Below, one piece after another: positions 1 through 5,613 of a stretch of 18,691 nucleotides of DNA; the first letter of the stretch is position 1, and the number at the start of each line of letters is the position of its first letter. Origin of the DNA: an uncultured Verrucomicrobiales bacterium. Lineage in GTDB: Bacteria > Verrucomicrobiota > Verrucomicrobiia > Verrucomicrobiales > Akkermansiaceae. The stretch is taken from contig CALFTQ010000124.1 in the NCBI GenBank assembly GCA_937916135.1, positions 1-18,691 of the forward strand, given 5' to 3'. Both the position numbers and the translations under genes were made by a program. The notes beneath the pieces are model-generated. The model saw nothing but the letters and a program-made list of their open reading frames with translations. It had not been told where the DNA came from and ran no database searches.

Positions 1-119
1 TTTTTTATTACCAAACGAGGGGCTTGCGCCCCTCGCTATGGATATGTCGCCCACTTACGTGGGCTATAAATTCCGCTCGCTTGCACTCGCAAATTAATCG
101 CCAAATTCCCATTTGCCGG
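1..119. repeat. Hairpin island 1 with AAATTCC boundary motif
   Basis: This stretch before the first gene holds small perfect hairpins. Hairpin A pairs 16-23 with 28-35 (8 bp, loop TTGC). Hairpin B pairs 49-54 with 59-64 (6 bp, loop TTAC). A weaker 4-bp stem with loop ACTC lies near 80-92. Directly after hairpin B comes TAAATTCC (67-74), and a second related motif, CCAAATTCCCATTT, lies at 101-114. The same AAATTCC-type boundary follows hairpins at 5565-5584 and 18531-18551 (the latter read on the minus strand), so I treat it as a member of one repeat family. No poly-T follows a stem, so it is not a classical terminator. The left end is cut by the window edge. Confidence 0.6.
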
Positions 120-178
120 GCTCTGTGATTGAACTTTGGGGCCTGAGGGATGCGCGAGGCTTCTGTAGCAGGTTCTCC

Positions 179-207
179 TTGACAATTCGGGGAGGCTGGT
201 GTATACG
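179..207 (+). promoter_or_regulatory. Sigma70-type promoter of the TatD gene, predicted leaderless
   Basis: A perfect -35 box TTGACA (179-184) is followed after 17 bp by TATACG (202-207), a 4/6 match to the -10 consensus. With the usual spacing the transcript would start at about 214, which is the A of the ATG of the TatD gene. This also argues against the in-frame GTG at 199, which would lie upstream of the transcript start. The promoter is read from sequence only. Confidence 0.5.
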
Positions 208-213
208 GGGCGC

Positions 214-1026
214 ATGATTATTGATACGCATTGCCACCTGGTGCACGAGAAGTACGACGATATTGAGCAGATTCGCACGGATTCACTGGCGCTGGGTGTG
301 GGGCATTGCATATCGCAGGGCACGCACCCGCAGGACTGGCTGCCGCAGCTGGAGCTGGCGCGCCGCATGCCGGATTTCATCACGTCCTGCCTGGCCGCGC
401 ATCCTTCAGAGGTCACGAACGTGAGCGATGCGGATTTTGAGTACATGGCCAGTCTGTGCCGCCAGTACCCGCAGGCCGCTATAGGTGAGGCCGGGCTGGA
501 TTATTTCTGGGATGCCCCCGAAGGGTGGGATGAGGCTGTGTACCACGCCTGCCAGCGTGAGCTGCTGGAGAAGCACTTTGCACTGGCCGAGGAACTGGGC
601 CTGAATATCTCGCTGCATACGCGTGATAAGGAGGGCAGCGCCTGTTTTGACGATGCCTTTGCCATTGCCCGGAATTTCCCGAAAGTCCGGCCGGTGTTCC
701 ACTGCTTCATCGGCTCGAAAGAGCAGGCCGATGCTGTGTTTGAACAGCTGGATGGCATGGTCTCCTTCACCGGCATTATCACGTTCAAGAAGACGAATGC
801 CGTGCAGGAAGTAGCGGCCTGGGCACCGCTTGAGCGCCTGATGGTGGAGACGGATTCCCCCTACCTTTCCCCCGAGCCGCACCGTGGTAAGCTCAACATC
901 CCCGGTCGCACCCGTTTTGTGGCCGAGAAACTGGCGGCACTCCGCGGCATCACGCTGGATGAAGTGGCCGCTGCCACCACTGCCAATGCCTGCCGCTTCT
1001 TCCGTCTGCCCGCACTGGCAGATTAA
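214..1026 (+). CDS. TatD-family metal-dependent hydrolase (DNase)
   Basis: A 270-residue protein, the normal length for TatD/YcfH cytosolic hydrolases, which use a two-metal TIM-barrel site; characterised members act as DNases. All expected ligand motifs are visible: the N-terminal HxH (H6, H8 in DTHCHL), the glutamate of GEAGLDY (E92), H135 in SLHTRD, H163 in the FHCF motif, and the aspartate of ETDSPYLSPEPHRGK (D214). I chose the ATG at 214 because TatD proteins normally begin MxIDTHCHL, because a predicted -10 box overlaps the upstream in-frame GTG at 199, and because the predicted transcript starts at this ATG. There is a GGGGAGG at 189-195, but it is only 3 nt from the GTG and would not be in the mRNA. 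The stop codon overlaps that of the convergent membrane protein gene. The family assignment is sure; the cellular substrate is not known. Confidence 0.93.
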   Translation: MIIDTHCHLVHEKYDDIEQIRTDSLALGVGHCISQGTHPQDWLPQLELARRMPDFITSCLAAHPSEVTNVSDADFEYMASLCRQYPQAAIGEAGLDYFWDAPEGWDEAVYHACQRELLEKHFALAEELGLNISLHTRDKEGSACFDDAFAIARNFPKVRPVFHCFIGSKEQADAVFEQLDGMVSFTGIITFKKTNAVQEVAAWAPLERLMVETDSPYLSPEPHRGKLNIPGRTRFVAEKLAALRGITLDEVAAATTANACRFFRLPALAD

Positions 1027-1562
1027 CTGTCGAATCCGCCGTACTGGGCGCGGCGGCGATAGAACAGGTAGAATGCCATGCAGTTCACCCCGCTGAGCAT
1101 GCCGCAGCAGAGGCTCAGGAACATGGCGGCCTGCTGGGTGTGCTTCACGGCTGATGACCAGTAGGAGTTCATCCAGGGATGGCAGAGTTGCATGCAGGCG
1201 GGCTCGGCTTTCATATTTTCTGCAAGTGTGATGCAGAAGAGCCCGGCGCAGGTCAGCAGGATGATGATGTTGGCCAGCAGGAGCCCGGCGCGGAACCAGC
1301 GCAGAATCTGCTGCTTGCGCAGGAAGAGAAGACTGATGATGGCTGCTGTCAGTGCAATGCCGGCCACCCCGGTGACCACAGTGCCCATGAGGAAGTTGAA
1401 CTTTTCCTGCCCGCTCAGGTATTCGCGAGCCTCGGCCGGATTCACGACCTGCACCCAGGCCTCATCCGGCGGGATGGCGAGATTGAGCCCGGAGATGGTG
1501 ATATGCACCGCAAAGAAGAGCAGGCAGAGCAGAGAGCAGATGAAGAGCAGGGTGGATTTCAT
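1023..1562 (-). CDS. Hypothetical four-helix inner-membrane protein
   Basis: About 179 residues starting MKSTLLFICSLL. Four hydrophobic segments can be seen: near the N-terminus (LLFICSLLCLLFF...), a second running through TVVTGVAGIALTAAIISLLF, a third (LLLANIIILLTCAGLFCI) and a fourth near the C-terminus (MFLSLCCGMLSGVNCMAFYLF), followed by a short basic tail. The loop between helices 1 and 2 is the longest and probably extracytoplasmic. I do not recognise the family. The ORF can be extended to 1616, but a good minus-strand promoter (1588-1616) lies over that extension, so the ATG at 1562 is preferred; it has no clear ribosome site. Its TAA (1023-1025) overlaps the TAA of the convergent TatD gene (1024-1026), leaving no room for a terminator between them. 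The gene is probably real, because codons and helices are coherent, but its function is unknown. Confidence 0.72.
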   Translation of the reverse strand: MKSTLLFICSLLCLLFFAVHITISGLNLAIPPDEAWVQVVNPAEAREYLSGQEKFNFLMGTVVTGVAGIALTAAIISLLFLRKQQILRWFRAGLLLANIIILLTCAGLFCITLAENMKAEPACMQLCHPWMNSYWSSAVKHTQQAAMFLSLCCGMLSGVNCMAFYLFYRRRAQYGGFDS

Positions 1563-1587
1563 GTGCAGAAAATGGGGGAACTCTCCC

Positions 1588-1616
1588 ATCCTACATGATG
1601 GTGGTCCCCTTGTCAA
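1588..1616 (-). promoter_or_regulatory. Sigma70-type promoter of the membrane protein gene
   Basis: Read on the minus strand, TTGACA (complement of 1611-1616) is followed after 17 bp by TAGGAT (complement of 1588-1593, 4/6 match to TATAAT). The transcript would start near 1581 and carry a leader of about 19 nt before the ATG at 1562. This decides the start codon of that gene. Confidence 0.55.
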
Positions 1617-1691
1617 TCACTCAATGCTTGCTCTTGGACGCAAAAATGCCAAAACCGTTGAGACTGCGCGGAAATATGCCCAACATAAGCG

Positions 1692-1721
1692 TTGACAATC
1701 AGGCGGTGCGCATGGTAGAAT
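1692..1721 (+). promoter_or_regulatory. Near-consensus sigma70 promoter of the PLP lyase gene
   Basis: TTGACA (1692-1697) is followed after 18 bp by TAGAAT (1716-1721, 5/6 match). The predicted start near 1728 gives a leader of about 54 nt. No Shine-Dalgarno motif precedes the ATG at 1782, and the leader holds no tryptophan-containing leader peptide like E. coli tnaC. Confidence 0.7.
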
Positions 1722-1781
1722 CCGCGCACGATTCCGTGCCCCGGCGCGGGAGCGACACATACATATACCGAAACATTCATC

Positions 1782-3233
1782 ATGTCTATTGTCAAGTTCT
1801 ATAAGGAAGAGCACCAGGTGCCGTTGGAAATGCACAAGGTGCGTGTGGTGCAGAAGCTGTTCCTGCCCACAGTCGAAGAGCGTGTGCAGAAGCTGCGCGA
1901 GGCCGGCAACAACACGTTCCTGCTGCAGAATAAGGATGTGTTCATGGATATGCTCACCGACTCCGGTGTGAACGCCATGAGCGACAACCAGATTGCCGCC
2001 TCCATGCAGGCTGACGACTCCTACGCCGGTTCCGAGACCTTCAACCGTCTTTCCCGCGTGATTGAGCATGTGTTCGGTACCAAGTATTTCCTGCCCGCCC
2101 ACCAGGGCCGCGCCTGCGAGAACATCCTGGCCGAGACCTTCGTGAAGGAAGGCGATGTGGTGCCCATGAACTTCCACTTCACCACCACGAAAGCCCACAT
2201 CACCCGCAAGGGTGGCCGCGTGGAGGAGCTCATCATCCCCGAGGGCCTCGACCCGAACCTGGAATACCCCTTCAAGGGCAACTTCGATATCGCCCGTCTG
2301 CGCGCCCTCATCGAAGAGGTGGGTGCTGACCATGTTCCCTTTGTGCGTATCGAAGCCGGTACCAACCTGATTGGCGGTCAGCCGCTTTCCATGCAGAACA
2401 TGCTGGATGTGGCCGCCGTGTGTAAGGAATACGGCATCATGTCCGTGCTGGATGCCTCTCTGCTGCAGGATAACCTGTACTTCATCAAGACCCGCGAGGA
2501 AGCCGCAAAGGATATGACGGTGGCCGAAATCATCCGCAAGATTGCGGATCAGATGGACCTCATCTACTTCTCCAGCCGCAAGCTCGGTTTCGCCCGCGGT
2601 GGTGCCATCATCTCCAACCACGAGGACCTCATCCTCAAGATGAAGGCCTTCATCCCGCTGTACGAGGGCTTCCTGACATACGGCGGTATGGAAGTGCGCG
2701 CCATGGAAGCCATGGCCGTGGGTCTCATGGAGACCCTCGATGAGGAAATCATCAACCAGGGCCCCATCTTCATCGAGTACCTAGTGAAGGAGCTTTCCGA
2801 CTACGGCGTGCCCATGGTGAAACCCGCCGGTGGCCTGGGCGCCCACATTAACGCTTCTGAATTCCTGCCCAACATCCCGCACGAGCAGTACCCCGCCGGT
2901 GCCCTTGCCACGGCTCTGTACATCGCCGGCGGTATCCGCGGCATGGAGCGCGGCTCCCTTTCCGAGCAGCGCAACCCCGATGGCTCTGAGAACTATGCCG
3001 AGCTGGAGCTCGTGCGCCTGGCCTGCCCGCGCCGCGTGTTCACCCTTTCCCAGGTGAAGTACTGCGCCGACCGCGTGAAGTGGTTGTACGACAATCGCGA
3101 GCTTATCGGTGGCCTGAAGTGGGTGGAAGAGCCCGAGGTGCTCCGCTTCTTCTTCGGGCGCCTGCAGCCGCTGAGCGACTGGCAGGAGAAGCTCGCTGCC
3201 AAGTTCCGCGAGGACTTCGGCGAAAGCCTGTAA
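1782..3233 (+). CDS. PLP-dependent beta-eliminating lyase, tyrosine phenol-lyase/tryptophanase family
   Basis: A 483-residue protein, slightly longer than TPL (about 456) or TnaA (about 471). Family enzymes split tyrosine or tryptophan to phenol or indole, pyruvate and ammonia. Visible active-site parts, by recalled alignment: Y81 in DSYAGS (TPL Y71), HQGRACEN (R100/E103 region), FTTT with T134 (TPL T124), N195 in TNLIGGQP (N185), D224 (D214, pyridine-N contact), the Schiff-base lysine K267 in SSRK, R390 in MERG (TPL R381) and R417-R418 in CPRR (R404, substrate carboxylate). T134 plus R390 is the TPL-type specificity pair; tryptophanases have Asp and a hydrophobic residue there. Oddities: the arginine of DATR/DSAR (TPL R217) is L227 (DASL), and the residue before the Schiff-base lysine is Arg, not Lys. 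It is a single-gene unit with its own promoter and terminator. The family is certain; the substrate is open. Confidence 0.88.
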   Translation: MSIVKFYKEEHQVPLEMHKVRVVQKLFLPTVEERVQKLREAGNNTFLLQNKDVFMDMLTDSGVNAMSDNQIAASMQADDSYAGSETFNRLSRVIEHVFGTKYFLPAHQGRACENILAETFVKEGDVVPMNFHFTTTKAHITRKGGRVEELIIPEGLDPNLEYPFKGNFDIARLRALIEEVGADHVPFVRIEAGTNLIGGQPLSMQNMLDVAAVCKEYGIMSVLDASLLQDNLYFIKTREEAAKDMTVAEIIRKIADQMDLIYFSSRKLGFARGGAIISNHEDLILKMKAFIPLYEGFLTYGGMEVRAMEAMAVGLMETLDEEIINQGPIFIEYLVKELSDYGVPMVKPAGGLGAHINASEFLPNIPHEQYPAGALATALYIAGGIRGMERGSLSEQRNPDGSENYAELELVRLACPRRVFTLSQVKYCADRVKWLYDNRELIGGLKWVEEPEVLRFFFGRLQPLSDWQEKLAAKFREDFGESL

Positions 3234-3254
3234 AGACAGCGAAATAAGAATTCA

Positions 3255-3269
3255 GCGGGTTGTTCCCGC
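3255..3269. other. Small hairpin before the terminator
   Basis: GCGGG (3255-3259) pairs with CCCGC (3265-3269) around a TTGTT loop. It has no T tract of its own and sits just ahead of the terminator at 3276-3308; it may only help protect the 3' end of the mRNA. Confidence 0.3.
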
Positions 3270-3275
3270 AACAGG

Positions 3276-3308
3276 AAGGCCGCCGGAAGTTCCACCGGCG
3301 GCCTTTTT
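3276..3308 (+). terminator. Strong intrinsic terminator of the PLP lyase gene
   Basis: GGCCGCCGG (3278-3286) pairs perfectly with CCGGCGGCC (3295-3303) around an 8-nt loop, flanked by AA on the left and a run of five T (3304-3308) on the right. On the opposite strand the stem is followed by only two T, so it should act mainly on plus-strand transcripts. Confidence 0.9.
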
Positions 3309-3386
3309 CTGGGCTGAAATTACGAACTTTGTACAGCGTCGTTTGAGCGAAGCGGGAAGCGACTGCCCCTCATGGATACGATAACA

Positions 3387-3788
3387 CTATTTGACAAATT
3401 CGTAAACCCTTCCTCCTTTATCGGACGGTTTGAGGCGCCCGGCCTCAAGCATCTCGTCGATGATTTTTGCTGCTCTGCCGTAACCGATATAGAGGTAGCG
3501 CTGAAGCGTACATGTGCTGATTAAACCACGCACCCGGGCAAGTTCAAGGGCTTCCTCCCGTATTTTTTGTTCCAGTTCCTCCGGGCTCAGGTGCGCAAGC
3601 CCCGCGAATTTTTCATCGGCTCGCTGCCAGATGGCTTCCTGTTCGCTTTCCGGTAGTTCTGCAATGTCGATTTCTTCCTCTATGCGGTTTGCTTTTTCGG
3701 CAACGTGATTGCCTTTGAGCTCTTCGCAGATGCTCCTGACCATATCCAGTTCGAAATCTTCGCTAGAGGGTTCGGTATCTCTTTTCAT
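3387..3788 (-). CDS. Stand-alone FtsK gamma-like winged-helix protein
   Basis: A 133-residue soluble protein. The last 50 or so residues match the gamma winged-helix domain at the C-terminus of FtsK/SpoIIIE translocases: ISTCTLQRYLYIGYGRAAKI is followed by a second helix (IDEMLEAG) and a short wing (KPSDKGGRVYEF), compared with the typical ISxxxLQRxxRIGYNRAARxI...G pattern. In FtsK this domain binds KOPS DNA and contacts XerD. Here no ATPase motor precedes it; the first 80 residues are acidic and helical (EEEIDIAELPESEQEAIW...) with no recognised domain. The start codon overlaps the nadD stop in ATGA, so it is translationally coupled to nadD. The fold assignment is fairly firm. A DNA-binding or regulatory role is inference, and it could also be a relic of a duplicated ftsK. 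Confidence 0.82.
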   Translation of the reverse strand: MKRDTEPSSEDFELDMVRSICEELKGNHVAEKANRIEEEIDIAELPESEQEAIWQRADEKFAGLAHLSPEELEQKIREEALELARVRGLISTCTLQRYLYIGYGRAAKIIDEMLEAGRLKPSDKGGRVYEFVK

Positions 3789-4357
3789 GGTGTAGTGCTG
3801 GCGGTGGAAATGTAGTTTTCAACAGCAGGGGGGAGCCAGCCTTCCGGAATGGGGCTGTTGTTTTTCAGGGCCGCGCGGATGACGGAGGAGGAGGCCGGGT
3901 GCATGCCGGAGCAGATGAAGGTGCTGCGCACACCGGGGCGGGGCTGGGGGGCTTCCTCCCGGTGGTAGACGATGAAGTGGAGCAGCTCGCAGAGATAATC
4001 GAAGCGCGCCCAGCGGTGCAGCTGCTCCCACTGGTCGGTGCCCATGAGCCAGTATAGTTCTGCCCCCGGGTGCTGCCGGTGCCAGTGCTCGGCAAGGCGC
4101 CAGCTCCAGCTGGGTGGGGGGAGCTGCAGATCCAGCCCGCTCACGCTGGCCCAGGGTAAATCAGCCGTGGACAGGTGCAGCATGTGCAGCCGCTGTGCAT
4201 CAGTAAAATGCGTGCATTTCCCTTGTTTGAACGGGGAGCAGGCGGCTGGGAGGAATACGACCTCGTCCAGTCCGCAGTGCTTCTGCGCGGCTGCGGCAAT
4301 GGTGAGGTGCCCGGCATGCACCGGGTCAAACGAGCCGCCGAACAGACACGTTTTCAT
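3785..4357 (-). CDS. nadD: Nicotinate-nucleotide adenylyltransferase
   Basis: A 190-residue protein of normal NadD size. It joins ATP and nicotinate mononucleotide to give deamido-NAD, the penultimate step of NAD synthesis, in the cytosol. The nucleotidyltransferase N-terminus GGSFDPVHAGH (residues 7-17, with the H14xxH17 motif) is plain, as is the LMGTDQWEQLHRW segment (family LLGxDxxxxLxxW) and the C-terminal SSSVIR (156-161, family ISSTxIR). A GAGGG (4365-4369 on the minus strand) lies 7 nt upstream of the ATG, so this is one of the few genes here with a ribosome site. The ATG directly abuts the TAA of the upstream M23 peptidase gene, and its own stop overlaps the next ATG. NadD is often next to rsfS; that is not seen here. 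Confidence 0.93.
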   Translation of the reverse strand: MKTCLFGGSFDPVHAGHLTIAAAAQKHCGLDEVVFLPAACSPFKQGKCTHFTDAQRLHMLHLSTADLPWASVSGLDLQLPPPSWSWRLAEHWHRQHPGAELYWLMGTDQWEQLHRWARFDYLCELLHFIVYHREEAPQPRPGVRSTFICSGMHPASSSVIRAALKNNSPIPEGWLPPAVENYISTASTTP

Positions 4358-5041
4358 TTACAGACCCTCAGTGTTCTTGTAGGGCAGGAAGCCGCCGATG
4401 GGCAGTTTCACAAACTTCTTCTCGACCGGGAGACGGCGGTAGTGCTTGATGAACTCGCTCAGGTTGCCGTAGTTGGCCGCATTCTTCGGGATGCCCTGGT
4501 GGCCGCAGTTGACCAGCACGTTGAAGTGGAGCTCGGCATGCAGGTGGGCGGTGAACATGCCGTTGTTGGTGCCGATGGTGCCCACCTGGGCACCGCGCCC
4601 CACCAGCTGACCCAGGCGCACATCGATGCGGTCGAGGTGGGAATAAAGTGACTGGCAGCAGAGCACCCTGCCGCTCTTCGGCTCGCGGAAAGCATGGCGC
4701 ACAATGACTACCTTGCCCCAGCGTCCGCGGGCATCGGCTGCGTAGGTCACGAGCCCCATGCCGATGGAATAGACCGGGTCGCCCAGGTCGGAATTGCCGC
4801 CGCCGTTGCCGTTCCAGTCTTCGCCAAGGTGGCGGGGCGTGGCCAGGCGCAGCCCGCGGGACTTGTAATAGCCCTTGCCGTCCGGCTTACCCACGGGGAA
4901 ATCAAAACCATCTGCCAGAGGCACGAACGCCCACTTCCCATCCGGCGTTTTTTTGGCCATCACGATTGCCTCGGCCTGCGAACCGGTAAATGCCACAAGC
5001 AGAGCCGTCATCAGAAACAGAAGGTGGAGCAATCGCAACAT
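4358..5041 (-). CDS. Secreted M23-family metallopeptidase (LytM-like)
   Basis: A 227-residue protein with an N-terminal signal peptide (MLRLLHLLFLMTALLVAF..., likely cleavage after about residue 24). The M23 zinc site is visible: H71xxxD75 (HLGED), the SLYSHL motif with H135, and HLH (H166, H168), together with the usual GxPVY and GKVVIVRH beta-strand motifs. Family members cut peptidoglycan cross-links or other glycine-rich peptides. There is an insertion with a glycine/asparagine-rich turn (NGNGGGNSD) after the first ligand pair and a Cys-Cys pair (128-129). There is no LysM, SH3 or coiled-coil part, so this is a minimal domain plus a short basic tail. It is the first clear gene of an operon with nadD, though the combination has no obvious functional logic. 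All metal ligands are present, so it is likely active. Confidence 0.9.
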   Translation of the reverse strand: MLRLLHLLFLMTALLVAFTGSQAEAIVMAKKTPDGKWAFVPLADGFDFPVGKPDGKGYYKSRGLRLATPRHLGEDWNGNGGGNSDLGDPVYSIGMGLVTYAADARGRWGKVVIVRHAFREPKSGRVLCCQSLYSHLDRIDVRLGQLVGRGAQVGTIGTNNGMFTAHLHAELHFNVLVNCGHQGIPKNAANYGNLSEFIKHYRRLPVEKKFVKLPIGGFLPYKNTEGL

Positions 5042-5105
5042 GGCAGCATGCTAGCATACGTCCCCCCACTCTGGCAAGCTTCAAAATTGCCATGCATGGG
5101 CATAA

Positions 5106-5390
5106 TTATTCCAAATCTCCATTCAGAATGCAGCCGGGCCGGGCAGATTCCGCCAGAGCCGGGCATTGCAGTTGTAGCTCCTGCAGTTCCGGCCACACAT
5201 CGGCAGCGGGCGGCGGTGATATCAAGTCATTGCTGAGCAGCCAGCGGATGTAATCCTCATCGCCACAGCGCAAGACCAGACTGCAATCCGGCGCGGTGCC
5301 CCCCGTGTGCAGCAGGCGGCGGGCTTCCTCCGGATTGTGTTCCTCGTAGGCCGTGTGTACGGCATGCCATAATTCAGCGTGGGTAGTCAT
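5106..5390 (-). CDS. Hypothetical small protein (94 aa)
   Basis: A 94-residue ORF starting MTTHAELWHAVHTAYEE. The segment AYEEHNPEEARRLLHTGG followed by DYIRWLLSNDLISPP looks like a degenerate ankyrin-type helix pair, but it is too short to assign. There is no signal peptide or membrane segment. An in-frame ATG at about 5426 would add 12 residues; the ORF can be extended to 5492, but that start lies inside the palindromic element at 5461-5584 and is unlikely. No ribosome site is visible at either start. The stop lies 64 nt upstream of the M23 peptidase start on the same strand, so the two could be cotranscribed. Whether it is expressed is uncertain. Confidence 0.45.
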   Translation of the reverse strand: MTTHAELWHAVHTAYEEHNPEEARRLLHTGGTAPDCSLVLRCGDEDYIRWLLSNDLISPPPAADVWPELQELQLQCPALAESARPGCILNGDLE

Positions 5391-5460
5391 GCTGCCATCA
5401 TCGCAGATGCAGCAGCTGCTGTCCATCACAATTAGAGAAGACAGGAAAAACTCGCCATCG

Positions 5461-5584
5461 CGATAAATTGATGTTTGACGTTGTCGGAGCACGGGACTTT
5501 AGTCCCGAAATCACGGTGCACATAATCGGGACTGAAGTCCCGTGCTCCGACAAAGTTTCCCCACAAATTCCAATTTATCGAGCA
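5461..5584. repeat. REP/MITE-like palindromic element with nested hairpins
   Basis: A long inverted repeat pairs 5481-5508 with 5526-5553 (28 positions, one of which would be a U-G wobble in RNA), with a 17-nt loop. Each arm itself contains a small palindrome of the form GGGACTnnAGTCCC. Outside the arms lies a 10-bp perfect inverted repeat, CGATAAATTG (5461-5470) and CAATTTATCG (5571-5580). The right edge (5565-5584) is an exact 20-base reverse-complement match to 18531-18550. No target duplication is obvious and no ORF is inside. It sits at the 3' end of the Bat operon, where it could also stop or stabilise transcripts, but there is no T tract. Confidence 0.8.
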
Positions 5585-5613
5585 TGTCACTGAAGCTTCG
5601 CTTACAAGTGCCA

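Noticed and set aside
1728..1781. TnaC-like leader peptide or riboswitch upstream of the PLP lyase
   Set aside because: The leader of about 54 nt is too short for a known riboswitch and contains no leader ORF with tryptophan or tyrosine-rich codons or a stall motif that I can see.
1617..2621. 334-residue ORF antisense to the PLP lyase gene
   Set aside because: It is a His/Gly/Val-rich shadow of a GC-rich gene with a certain family assignment on the other strand.
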